Source: Valencia hispanica (lineage: Eukaryota; Chordata; Actinopteri; Cyprinodontiformes; Valenciidae). From it: DNA of 64,000 bases. The position numbers and the translations under genes are program-made. Numbering within the stretch: position 1 is the first letter of the stretch; each line of letters opens with the position of its first letter. The notes below the pieces were generated by a model, which did not search any database, had not been told where the DNA came from, and worked only from the letters and a program-made list of their open reading frames with translations. The stretch lies in NCBI GenBank assembly GCA_963556495.2, contig OY747709.1, positions 56,014,900 through 56,078,899 on the forward strand. The letters run 5' to 3'. This document shows positions 17,945-31,595 of this stretch, piece after piece.

Positions 17945-19508
17945 CCTGCAACAGGTGAGAACAGGAGACACCATGAAGCTGACCTGAGGAACCCGGCTTC
18001 AGTCAAAGGTTAGTTCATCGGGTCAGAACCTTCAAAGCGAAGAGTTTATCCATTCAAATGATTAAAATAATAAACATTTAAACCAGAATATTTGTGGTTG
18101 GTTCTGAACAAATCCAAAACCAGAATCTGCTCCGTGTGACATCAGAAATACAAGGCGGAGTCATCAACATGTTGCTAGGAGACGATTTAACACGCAACAA
18201 ACACGGCTGTGGGGAGCAGGTCGGTGCTGGGGCCGAGAACGAAGCCGTGAGGAATCCCAAACCTGGACCCGGATCTTCCCAAGAACCACAAGAACCAGCG
18301 CTGGGATCCAGTAGAACCAGGACCCATCAGAACCTGCAGCAGCGACCGTTAGAACAGAGAGCAGACTGCACAACCGCTGCTGGTTCTGATTCTGACCCCA
18401 GAGGTTCTGTTCTGCAGCGGTTCTGGGAGCGCCGAGCGGGATCAGAGCCGGGCTGTGAAAAGCATCCGCCCACAGAATCTGATCTGCTCTGTGGGCCCCG
18501 CAGGAAGACCCGTCTCTGCAGAATCGGAGCAGAACCGGGCCGTGACGCTCTCAGAATCGATGTTTCACGCCTCAAATAAGAAATATGTAAATCCACCTGA
18601 GCAGGTGAGCCTGAGCCCCGCAGGAGACGGCACACTCATTCAGACGTTCCTCCGCTCCTCGTTCTCCATCTGACCGTCCAACTGCAGCTGCCTGTAGCCG
18701 CGTTACCATGGCAACAACCCCGTATCCACAGCAACGCTTCCCAACGCCTGAAACGGGGATGTTACGGGACTCAGACTGGGTGGCAAACTGGGTTAAACTG
18801 GTCCCAGTGTTACAGGACTCACATCTGCCATCAGAACCAGGAGCTGCTCCGACTGGACCTCAGCCCGACAAACAGAACCAGCTCCAGAACCTGTTGGATC
18901 AGCTCCAGAGTACCTGAGCGGACCCTCTGACCAGTCCTGGTACCAGAAACCTTTGGTGTTCTCCTTAAAGTTCCTGCAGGCTCGTGTAGTTCCTCCTTCA
19001 GCCTGCAGGTGGAGCCTCTTGAGGGGACCAATAACAATGGACGTGGTTCTGTTTGGCTCAACAGGTTCACCAGAACCTCCAGCCATAAAGCTTGGGTCTG
19101 TCCAACCGCTCACCCAGAGAGGCCCATATTTCCATATTTCCATGGAAATCCTGCATATGATCCGACTCATCCATAATTCATCAGGCTTTGGAGGGAGAAC
19201 GATGGGGAGGTCAGGAGAAGGACAGAAGAAGAAGAAGGAAGAGGAGGAGGAGCTGCAGGCATCTGGGCAGCAGAATGAAAAACAGCTCCGAGTTGGGAAC
19301 TTTTCTCTAGAAAGGTCTGGAAGAACCAGGAAGCCTGAGAACGTTCTGAAAGAACCTAAAAGAACTTCAACGACCGAAATTAACCTCCTTCAGAGGGTTT
19401 CTGGTTTTAAACCCAGCTGGGTTCTCCTGGTTCTCTGCACGTTACTGATCTTAAAGTAACGAGGCTCGTCTCCAAACTACATTTGAGTTTGTACATTTGT
19501 GACGCTGC
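17945..19508. other. Region upstream of plexin exon 1
   Basis: About 1.5 kb between the first coding exon and the giant satellite. A 5' non-coding exon and a promoter could be here, but I see no TATA box, CpG cluster or clear splice pair that proves it. The sequence is enriched in CAGAACC/GGTTCTG words. Small open frames on both strands have no recognisable domain. Confidence 0.4.
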
Positions 19509-22500
19509 AGAACGGTTTCCAATCAGAACTGTTCAAGTTCAGAACTGTTCCAAATCAGAACTCTTCCAGATACGAACTGTTCAAGAGAAGAACTGTTCTA
19601 GATGGGAACTGATCCCAATCAGAACTGTTCCCAATCAGAATTGTTCAAGATAAAAACTGTTCAAGATAAGAACTGTTCCCAATCAGAATTGTTCAAGATA
19701 AGAACTGTTCAAGATAAGAACTGTTCCCAATCAGAACAGTTCTAGGTGGGAACTGTTCCCAATTAGAACTTTTCGAAATCACAACTCTTCAAGATTAGAA
19801 CTGTTCAAGATTAGAACTGTTCAAGATTAGAACTGTTCAAGATTAGAACTGTTCAAGAGAAGAACTGTTCAAGATCAGAATTGTTCAAGATTAGAACTGT
19901 TCTAGATGGGAACTGTTCCCAATAAGAACTTGTCCGAATCAGAACTGTTCAAGTTCAGAACTGTTCCAGATGGGAACTGTTCACAATAAGAACTGTTCAA
20001 GTTCAGAAATGTTCTAGTTCAGAAATGTTCAAGTTAAAAACTGTTCTAGATGGGAACTGTTCCCAATAAGAACAGTTCAAGTTCAGAACTGTTCCATCAG
20101 AATTGTTCAAGATAAGAACTGTTCCCAATCAGAACTGTACCAAATCCGAATTGTTCGAGATACGAACTGTTCAAGATAAGAACTGTTCCCAATCAGAACT
20201 CTTCAAGATACAAACTGTTCAAGATAAGAACTGTTCAAGTTCAGAACTGTTCTAGATCAGAATTGTTCAAGATAAGAACTGTTCCCAATCAGAACTGTTC
20301 AAGATAAGAACTGTTCCCAATCGGAATTGTTTAAGATAAGAACTGTTAAAAATAAGAACTGTACAGGTTAAGAACTGTTCAAAATCAGAACTCTTCAAGA
20401 TACGAACTGTTCAAGATTAGAACTGTTCAAGTTCAGAACGGTTCAAGATTAGAACTGTTCTAGATGGGAACTGTTCCCAATAAGAACTGTTCAAGATAAG
20501 AACTGTTCTAGATGGGAACTGTTCCCAATCAGAACTTTTCCAAATCAGAACTGTTCAAGTTCAGAACTGTTCTAGATGGGAACTGTTCCAAAAAAGAAAT
20601 GTTCAAGATCAGAACTGTTCTAAATGGGAACTGTTCCCAATAAGAAATGTTCAAGATCAGAACTGTTCCCAATCAGAACTGTTCTAGATGGGAACTGTTC
20701 CCAATAAGAACTGTTCAAGATCAGAACTGTTCCCAATCAGAACTGTTCAAGATAAGAACTGTTCTAGATGGGAACTGTTCCCAATAAGAACTGTTCAAGT
20801 TCAGAACTGTTCAAGTTCAGAACTGTTCAAGTTCAGAACTGTTCAAGTTCAGAACTGTTCCCAATCAGAACTGTTCCCAATCAGAACTGTTCTAGATGCG
20901 AACTGTTCCCAAAAAGAACTGTTCAAGTTCAGAACTGTTCTAGATGGGAACTTTTCCCAATAAGTACTGTTCAAGTTCAGATATGTTTAAGATAAGAACT
21001 GTTCAAGATTAGAACTGTTCCCAATCAGAACTCTTCAAGATACGAACTGTTCAAGATTAGAACTGTTCAAGAGATGTACTGTTCAAGTTCAGAACTGTTC
21101 TAGATCAGAATTGTTCAAGATAAGAACTGTTCCCAATCAGAACTGTTCAAGATAAGAACTGTACAAGTTCAGAACTGTTCAAAATCAGAACGGTTCAAGA
21201 TACAAACTGTTCAAGATTAGAACTGTTCAACAGAAGAACTGTTCAAGTTCAGAACGGTTCAAGATTAGAACTGTTCTAGATGGGAACTGTTCCCAATAAG
21301 AACTTTTCCAAATCAGAACTGTTCAAGTTCAGAACTGTTCTAGATGGGAACTGTTCTCAATAGAACTGTTCAAGATAAGAACTGTTCTAGATGGGAACTG
21401 TTCCCAATAAGAACTGTTCAAGATAAGAACTGTTCTAGATGGGAACTGTTCCCAATAAGAACTGTTCAAGATCAGAACTGTTCTAGATGGGAACTGTTCC
21501 CAATAAGAACTGTTCAAGATCAGAACTGTTCCCAATCAGAACTGTTCAAGATAAGAACTGTTCCCAATCAGAACTGTTCAAGATAAGAACTGTTCTCAAT
21601 CAGAACTGTTCAAGATAAGAACTGTTCTAGATGGGAACTGTTCCCAATAAGAACTGTTCAAGTTCAGAACTGTTCAAGTTCAGAACTGTTCAAGATCAGA
21701 ACTGTTCCCAATCAGAACTGTTCCCAATCAGAACTGTTCTAGATGCGAACTGTTCCCAAAAAGAACTGTTCAAGTTCAGAACTGTTCTAGATGGGAACTG
21801 TTCCCAATAAGAACTGTTCAAGTTCAGAACTGTTCTAGATGGGAACTTTTCCCAATAAGTACTGTTCAAGATAAGAACTGTTCTAGATGGGAACTGTTAC
21901 CAATAAGAACTGTTCAAGATCAGAACTGTTCCCAATCAGAACTGTTCAAGATAAGAACTGTTCCCAATCAGAACTGTTCAAGATAAGAACTGTTCTAGAT
22001 GGGAACTGTTCCCAATCAGAACTGTTCAAGATAAGAACTGTTCTAGATGGGAACTGTTCCCAATAAGAACTGTTCAAGTTCAGAACTGTTCAAGTTCAGA
22101 ACTGTTCAAGTTCAGAACTGTTCCCAATCAGAACTGTTCTAGATGGGAACTGTTCCCAAAAAGAACTGTTCAAGTTCAGAACTGTTCTAGATGGGAACTG
22201 TTCCCAATAAGAACTGTTCAAGTTCAGAACTGTTCTAGATCAGAACTGTTCAAGATAAGAACTGTTCCCAATCAGAACTGTTCAAGATAAGAACTGTTCA
22301 AGATTAGAACTGTTCAAGAGAAGAACTGTTCAAGTTCAGAACGGTTCAAGATTAGAACTGTTCTAGATGGGAACTGTTCCCAATCAGAACTTTTCCGAAT
22401 CAGAACTGTTCAAGTTCAGAACTGTTCTAGATGGGAACTGTTCCCAATAAGAACTGTTCAAGATAAGAACTGTTCTAGATGGGAACTGTTCCCAATAAGA

Positions 22501-24907
22501 ACTGTTCAAGATAAGAACTGTTCTAGATGGGAACTGTTCCCAATAAGAACTGTTCAAGTTCAGAACTGTTCCAAATCAGAACTGTTCAAGATAAGAACTG
22601 TTCCCAATCAGAACTGTTCAAGATAAGAACTGTTCTAGATGGGAACTGTTCCCAATAAGAACTTTTCCAAATCAGAACTGTTCAAGTTCAGAACTGTTCT
22701 AGATGGGAACTGTTCCCAAAAAGAACTGTTCAAGTTTAGAACTGTTCTAGATGGGAACTGTTCCCAAAAAGAACTGTTCAAGTTCAGAACTGTTCTAGAT
22801 GGGAACTTTTCCCAATAAGTACTGTTCAAGATAAGAACTGTTCAAGATGGGAACTGTTCCCAATAAGAACTTTTCCAAATCAGAACTGTTTAAGTTCAGA
22901 ACTGTTCTAGATGGGAACTGTTCCCAAAAAGAACTGTTCAAGTTCAGAACTGTTCTAGATGGGAACTGTTCCCAATAAGAACTGTTCGAGTTCAGAACTG
23001 TTCTAGATGGGAACTTTTCCCAATAAGTACTGTTCAAGTTCAGATATGTTTAAGATAAGAACTGTTCAAGATAAGAACTGTTCCCAATCAGAACTCTTCA
23101 AGATACGAACTGTTCAAGATTAGAACTGTTCAAGAGATGTACTGTTTGAGTTCAGAACTGTTCTAGATCAGAATTGTTCAAGATAAGAACTGTTCCCAAT
23201 CAGAACTGTTCAAGATAAGAACTGTACAAGTTCAGAACTGGTCAAAATCAGAACTGTTCAAGATACGAACGGTTCAAGATTAGAACTGTTCAAGAGAAGA
23301 ACTGTTCAAGTTCAGAACGGTTCAAGATTAGAACTGTTCTAGATGGGAACTGTTCAAGTTCAGAACGGTTCAAGATACGAACTGTTCAAGATTAGAACTG
23401 TTCAAGAGAAGAACTGTTCAAGTTCAGAACGGTTCAAGATTAGAACTGTTCTAGATGGGAACTGTTCTAGATGGGAACTGTTCCCAATAAGAACTTTTCC
23501 AAATCAGAACTGTTCAAGTTCAGAACTGTTCTAGATGGGAACTGTTCCCAATAGAACTGTTCAAGATAAGAACGGTTCTAGATGGGAACTGTTCCCAATA
23601 AGAACTGTTCAAGATCAGAACTGTTCTAGATGGGAACTGTTCCCAATAAGAACTGTTCAAGTTCAGAACTGTTCAAGTTCAGAACTGTTCCCAATCAGAA
23701 CTGTTCTAGATGGGAACTGTTCCCAATAAGAACTGTTCAAGTTCAGAACTGTTCTAGATGGGAACTGTTCCCAATAAGAACTGTTCAAGTTCAGAACTGT
23801 TCTAGATCAGAATTGTTCAAGATAAGAACTGTTCCCAATCAGAACTGTTCAAGATAAGAACTGTACAAGTTCAGAACTGTTCAAAATCAGAACTGTTCAA
23901 GATACGAACTGTTCAAGATTAGAACTGTTCAAGTTCAGAACGGTTCAAGATTAGAACTGTTCTAGATGGGAACTGTTCAAGTTCAGAACGGTTCAAGATT
24001 AGAACTGTTCAAGATTAGAACTGTTCAAGAGAAGAACTGTTCAAGTTCAGAACGGTTCAAGATTAGAACTGTTCTAGATGGGAACTGTTCCCAATCAGAA
24101 CTTTTCCGAATCAGAACTGTTCAAGTTCAGAACTGTTCTAGATGGGAACTGTTCCCAATAAGAACTGTTCAAGATAAGAACTGTTCTAGATGGGAACTGT
24201 TCCCAATCAGAACTTTTCCAAATCAGAACTGTTCAAGTTCAGAACTGTTCTAGATGGGAACTGTTCCCAATAAGAACTGTTCAAGATAAGAACTGTTCTA
24301 GATGGGAACTGTTCCCAATAAGAACTGTTAGAGATCAGAACTGTTCCAGATCAGAACTGTTCAAGATAAGAACTGTTCCCAATCAGAACTGTTCAAGATA
24401 AGAACTGTTCTAGATGGGAACTGTTCCCAATAAGAACTTTTCCAAATCAGAACTGTTCAAGTTCAGAACTGTTCTAGATGGGAACTGTTCCCCCAAAAAG
24501 AACTGTTCAAGATAAGAACTGTACAAGTTCAGAACTGTTCAAAATCAGAACTGTTCAAGATACGAACTGTTCAAGATTAGAACTGTTCAGGAGAAGAACT
24601 GTTCAAGTTCAGAACGGTTCAAGATTAGAACTGTTCTAGATGGGAACTGTTCAAGTTCAGAACGGTTCAAGATTAGAACTGTTCAAGATTAGAACTGTTC
24701 AAGAGAAGAACTGTTCAAGTTTAGAACGGTTCAAGATTAGAACTGTTCTAGATGGGAACTGTTCCCAATCAGAACTTTTCCGAATCAGAACTGTTCAAGT
24801 TCAGAACTGTTCTAGATGGGAACTGTTCCCAATAAGAACTGTTCAAGATAAGAACTGTTCTAGATGGGAACTGTTCCCAATCAGAACTTTTCCAAATCAG
24901 AACTGTT

Positions 24908-25107
24908 NNNNNNNNNNNNNNNNNNNNNNNNNNNNNNNNNNNNNNNNNNNNNNNNNNNNNNNNNNNNNNNNNNNNNNNNNNNNNNNNNNNNNNNNNNNNN
25001 NNNNNNNNNNNNNNNNNNNNNNNNNNNNNNNNNNNNNNNNNNNNNNNNNNNNNNNNNNNNNNNNNNNNNNNNNNNNNNNNNNNNNNNNNNNNNNNNNNNN
25101 NNNNNNN
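24908..25107. other. Assembly gap of 200 N
   Basis: Exactly 200 N inside the 16-bp satellite. The round number and the duplicated flanks (the block from 24640 recurs from 25729) suggest a placeholder of unknown true size. Confidence 0.98.
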
Positions 25108-28100
25108 AGAACTGTTCAAGATAAGAACTGTTCTAGATGGGAACTGTTCCCAATAAGAACTTTTCCAAATCAGAACTGTTCAAGTTCAGAACTGTTCTAG
25201 ATGGGAACTGTTCCCAATAAGAACTGTTCAAGATAAGAACTGTTCTAGATGGGAACTGTTCCCAATCAGAACTTTTCCAAATCAGAACTGTTCAAGTTCA
25301 GAACTGTTCTAGATGGGAACTGTTCCCAATAAGAACTGTTCAAGATAAGAACTGTTCTAGATGGGAACTGTTCCCAATAAGAACTGTTAGAGATCAGAAC
25401 TGTTCCAGATCAGAACTGTTCAAGATAAGAACTGTTCCCAATCAGAACTGTTCAAGATAAGAACTGTTCTAGATGGGAACTGTTCCCAATAAGAACTTTT
25501 CCAAATCAGAACTGTTCAAGTTCAGAACTGTTCTAGATGGGAACTGTTCCCAAAAAGAACTGTTCAAGATAAGAACTGTACAAGTTCAGAACTGTTCAAA
25601 ATCAGAACTGTTCAAGATACGAACTGTTCAAGATTAGAACTGTTCAAGAGAAGAACTGTTCAAGAGAAGAACTGTTCAAGAGAAGAACTGTTCAAGTTCA
25701 GAACGGTTCAAGATTAGAACTGTTCTAGATGGGAACTGTTCAAGTTCAGAACGGTTCAAGATTAGAACTGTTCAAGATTAGAACTGTTCAAGAGAAGAAC
25801 TGTTCAAGTTTAGAACGGTTCAAGATTAGAACTGTTCTAGATGGGAACTGTTCCCAATCAGAACTTTTCCGAATCAGAACTGTTCAAGTTCAGAACTGTT
25901 CTAGATGGGAACTGTTCCCAATAAGAACTGTTCAAGATAAGAACTGTTCTAGATGGGAACTGTTCCCAATCAGAACTTTTCCAAATCAGAACTGTTCAAG
26001 TTCAGAACTGTTCTAGATGGGAACTGTTCCCAATAAGAACTGTTCAAGATAAGAACTGTTCTAGATGGGAACTGTTCCCAATAAGAACTGTTCCCAATCA
26101 GAACTGTTCTAGATGGGAACTGTTCCCAATAAGAACTGTTCAAGATCAGAACTGTTCCCAATCAGAACTGTTCAAGATAAGAACTGTTCCCAATCAGAAC
26201 TGTTCAAGATAAGAACTGTTCTCAATCAGAACTGTTCAAGATAAGAACTGTTCTAGATGGGAACTGTTCCCAATAAGAACTGTTCAAGTTCAGAACTGTT
26301 CAAGTTCAGAACTGTTCAAGTTCAGAACTGTTCCCAATCAGAACTGTTCCCAATCAGAACTGTTCTAGATGCGAACTGTTCCCAAAAAGAACTGTTCAAG
26401 TTCAGAACTGTTCTAGATGGGAACTGTTCCCAATAAGAACTGTTCAAGTTCAGAACTGTTCTAGATGGGAACTTTTCCCAATAAGTACTGTTCAAGTTCA
26501 GATATGTTTAAGATAAGAACTGTTCAAGATAAGAACTGTTCCCAATCAGAACTCTTCAAGATACGAACTGTTCAAGATTAGAACTGTTCAAGAGATGTAC
26601 TGTTCAAGTTCAGAACTGTTCTAGATCAGAATTGTTCAAGATAAGAACTGTTCCCAATCAGAACTTTTCAAGATAAGAACTGTACAAGTTCAGAACTGTT
26701 CAAAATCAGAACTGTTCAAGATACGAACGGTTCAAGATTAGAACTGTTCAAGAGAAGAACTGTTCAAGTTCAGAACGGTTCAAGATTAGAACTGTTCTAG
26801 ATGGGAACTGTTCAAGTTCAGAACGGTTCAAGATACGAACTGTTCAAGATTAGAACTGTTCAAGAGAAGAACTGTTCAAGTTCAGAACGGTTCAAGATTA
26901 GAACTGTTCTAGATGGGAACTGTTCCCAATAAGAACTTTTCCAAATCAGAACTGTTCAAGTTCAGTACTGTTCTACATGGGAACTGTTCCCAATAGAACT
27001 GTTCAAGATAAGAACGGTTCTAGATGGGAACTGTTCCCAATAAGAACTGTTCAAGATCAGAACTGTTCTAGATGGGAACTGTTCCCAATAAGAACTGTTC
27101 AAGTTCAGAACTGTTCAAGTTCAGAACTGTTCCCAGTCAGAACTGTTCTAGATGGGAACTGTTCCCAATAAGAACTGTTCAAGTTCAGAACTGTTCTAGA
27201 TGGGAACTGTTCCCAATAAGAACTGTTCAAGTTCAGAACTGTTCTAGATCAGAATTGTTCAAGATAAGAACTGTTCCCAATCAGAACTGTTCAAGATACG
27301 AACTGTTCAAGATTAGAACTGTTCAAGTTCAGAACGGTTCAAGATTAGAACTGTTCTAGATGGGAACTGTTCAAGTTCAGAACGGTTCAAGATTAGAACT
27401 GTTCAAGATTAGAACTGTTCAAGAGAAGAACTGTTCAAGTTCAGAACGGTTCAAGATTAGAACTGTTCTAGATGGGAACTGTTCCCAATCAGAACTTTTC
27501 CGAATCAGAACTGTTCAAGTTCAGAACTGTTCTAGATGGGAACTGTTCCCAATAAGAACTGTTCAAGATAAGAACTGTTCTAGATGGGAACTGTTCCCAA
27601 TCAGAACTTTTCCAAATCAGAACTGTTCAAGTTCAGAACTGTTCTAGATGGGAACTGTTCCCAATAAGAACTGTTCAAGATAAGAACTGTTCTAGATGGG
27701 AACTGTTCCCAATAAGAACTGTTCAAGATCAGAACTGTTCCCAATCAGAACTGTTCAAGATAAGAACTGTTCCCAATCAGAACTGTTCAAGATAAGAACT
27801 GTTCCCAATCAGAACTGTTCAAGATAAGAACTGTTCTAGATGGGAACTGTTCCCAATAAGAACTTTTCCAAATCAGAACTGTTCAAGTTCAGAACTGTTC
27901 TAGATGGGAACTGTTCCCAAAAAGAACTGTTCAAGTTCAGAACTGTTCTAGATGGGAACTGTTCCCAATAAGAACTGTTCAAGTTCAGAACTGTTCTAGA
28001 TGGGAACTTTTCCCAATAAGTACTGTTCAAGATAAGAACTGTTCTAGATGGGAACTGTTCCCAATAAGAACTTTTCCAAATCAGAACTGTTCAAGTTCAG

Positions 28101-31100
28101 AACTGTTCTAGATGGGAACTGTTCCCAAAAAGAACTGTTCAAGTTCAGAACTGTTCTATATGGGAACTGTTCCCAATAAGAACTGTTCAAGTTCAGAACT
28201 GTTCTAGATGGGAACTTTTCCCAATAAGTACTGTTCAAGTTCAGATATGTTTAAGATAAGAACTGTTCAAGATAAGAACTGTTCCCAATCAGAACTCTTC
28301 AAGATACGAACTGTTCAAGATTAGAACTGTTCAAGTTCAGAACTTTTCTAGATCAGAATTGTTCAAGATAAGAACTGTTCCCAATCAGAAATGTTCAAGA
28401 TAAGAACAGTTCTAGATGGGAACTGTTCCCAATAAGAACTGTTAAAGTTCAGAACTGGTCCAAATCAGAACTCTTCAAGATTAGAACTGTTCTAGATGGG
28501 AACTGTTCCCAATAAGAACTGTTCAAGATAAGAACTGTTCTAGATGGGAACTGTTCCCAATAAGAACTGTTCAAGATAAGAACTGTTCTAGATGGGAACT
28601 GTTCCCAATAAGAACTGTTCAAGTTCAGAACTGTTCCCAATCAGAACTGTTCAAGATAAGAACTGTTCCCAATCAGAACTGTTCAAGATAAGAACTGTTC
28701 TAGATGGGAACTGTTCCCAATAAGAACTTTTCCAAATCAGAACTGTTCAAGTTCAGAACTGTTCTAGATGGGAACTGTTCCCAAAAAGAACTGTTCAAGT
28801 TTAGAACTGTTCTAGATGGGAACTGTTCCCAATAAGAACTGTTCAAGTTCAGAACTGTTCTAGATGGGAACTTTTCCCAATAAGTACTGTTCAAGATAAG
28901 AACTGTTCAAGATGGGAACTGTTCCCAATAAGAACTTTTCCAAATCAGAACTGTTTAAGTTCAGAACTGTTCTAGATGGGAACTGTTCCCAAAAAGAATT
29001 GTTCAAGTTCAGAACTGTTCTAGATGGGAACTTTTCCAAATAAGTACTGTTCAAGTTCAGATATGTTTAAGATAAGAACTGTTCAAGATAAGAACTGTTC
29101 CCAATCAGAACTCTTCAAGATACGAACTGTTCAAGATTAGAACTGTTCAAGAGATGTACTGTTCAAGTTCAGAACTGTTCTAGATCAGAATTGTTCAAGA
29201 TAAGAACTGTTCCCAATCAGAACTTTTCAAGATAAGAACTGTACAAGTTCAGAACTGTTCAAAATCAGAACTGTTCAAGATACGAACGGTTCAAGATTAG
29301 AACTGTTCAAGAGAAGAACTGTTCAAGTTAAGAACGGTTCAAGATTAGAACTGTTCTAGATGGGAACTGTTCAAGTTCAGAACGGTTCAAGATACGAACT
29401 GTTCAAGATTAGAACTGTTCAAGAGAAGAACTGTTCAAGTTCAGAACGGTTCAAGATTAGAACTGTTCTAGATGGGAACTGTTCCCAATAAGAACTTTTC
29501 CAAATCAGAACTGTTCAAGTTCAGTACTGTTCTAGATGGGAACTGTTCCCAATAGAACTGTTCAAGATAAGAACGGTTCTAGATTGGAACTGTTCCCAAT
29601 AAGAACTGTTCAAGAGCAGAACTGTTCTAGATGGGAACTGTTCCCAATAAGAACTGTTCAAGTTCAGAACTGTTCAAGTTCAGAACTGTTCCCAGTCAGA
29701 ACTGTTCTAGATGGGAACTGTTCCCAATAAGAACTGTTCAAGTTAAGAACTGTTCTAGATGGGAACTGTTCCCAATAAGAACTGTTCAAGTTCAGAACTG
29801 TTCTAGATCAGAATTGTTCAAGATAAGAACTGTTCCCAATCAGAACTGTTCAAGATAAGAACTGTACAAGTTCAGAACTGTTCAAAATCAGAACTGTTCA
29901 AGATACGAACTGTTCAAGATTAGAACTGTTCAAGTTCAGAACGGTTCAAGATGGGAACTGTTCGAGATGGGAACTGTTCAAGTTCAGAACGGTTCAAGAT
30001 TAGAACTGTTCAAGATTAGAACTGTTCAAGAGAAGAACTGTTCAAGTTCAGAACGGTTCAAGATTAGAACTGTTCTAGATGGGAACTGTTCCCAATCAGA
30101 ACTTTTCCGAATCAGAACTGTTCAAGTTCAGAACTGTTCTAGATGGGAACTGTTCCCAATAAGAACTGTTCAAGATAAGAACTGTTCTAGATGGAACTTT
30201 TCGAATTGTTCCCAATCAGAACTTTTCCAAATCAGAACTGTTCAAGTTCAGAACTGTTCTAGATGGAACTGTTCCCAATAAGAACTGTTCAAGATAAGAA
30301 CTGTTCTAGATGGGAACTGTTCCCAATAAGAACTGTTCAAGATCAGAACTGTTCCCAATCAGAACTGTTCAAGATAAGAACTGTTCCCAATCAGAACTGT
30401 TCAAGATAAGAACTGTTCCCAATCAGAACTGTTCAAGATAAGAACTGTTCTAGATGGGAACTGTTCCCAATAAGAACTTTTCCAAATCAGAACTGTTCAA
30501 GTTCAGAACTGTTCTAGATGGGAACTGTTCCCAAAAAGAACTGTTCAAGTTCAGAACTGTTCTAGATGGGAACTGTTCCCAATAAGAACTGTTCAAGTTC
30601 AGAACTGTTCTAGATGGGAACTTTTCCCAATAAGTACTGTTCAAGATAAGAACTGTTCTAGATGGGAACTGTTCCCAATAAGAACTTTTCCAAATCAGAA
30701 CTGTTCAAGTTCAGAACTGTTCTAGATGGGAACTGTTCCCAAAAAGAACTGTTCAAGTTCAGAACTGTTCTAGATGGGAACTGTTCCCAATAAGAACTGT
30801 TCAAGTTCAGAACTGTTCTAGATGGGAACTGTTCCCAATAAGTACTGTTCAAGTTCAGATATGTTTAAGATAAGAACTGTTCAAGATAAGAACTGTTCCC
30901 AATCAGAACTCTTCAAGATACGAACTGTTCAAGATTAGAACTGTTCAAGTTCAGAACTTTTCTAGATCAGAATTGTTCAAGATAAGAACTGTTCCCAATC
31001 AGAACTGTTCAAGATAAGAACAGTTCTAGATGGGAACTGTTCCCAATAAGAACTGTTAAAGTTCAGAACTGGTCCAAATCAGAACTCTTCAAGATTAGAA

Positions 31101-31595
31101 CTGTTCAAGATTAGAACTGTTCAAGAGAAGAACTGTTCAAGAGAAGAACTGTTTAAGATTAGAACTGTTCAAGAGAAGAACTGTTCAAGAGAAGAACTGT
31201 TCAAGATCAGAATTGTTCAAGATTAGAACTATTCTAGATGGGAACTGTTCCCAATAAGAACTCTTCAAGTTCAGAACTGTTCCAAATCAGAACTCTTCAA
31301 GATTAGAACTGTTCAAGATTAGAACTGTTCAAGTTCAGAACTGTTCAAGTTCAGAACTGTTCAAGAGAAGAACTGTTCAAGAGATGAACTGTTCAAGATC
31401 AGAACTGTTCCAGATCAGAACTGTTCTAGATGGGAACTGTTCACAATAAGAACTATTCAAGTTCAGAACTGTTCTAGTTCAGAAATGTTCAAGTTCAGAA
31501 CTGTTCAAGATAAGAACTGTTCCCAATCAGAACTGTTCATGATAAGAACTGTTCCCAATCAGAACTGGTCAAGATAAGAACTGTTCCCAGTCAGA

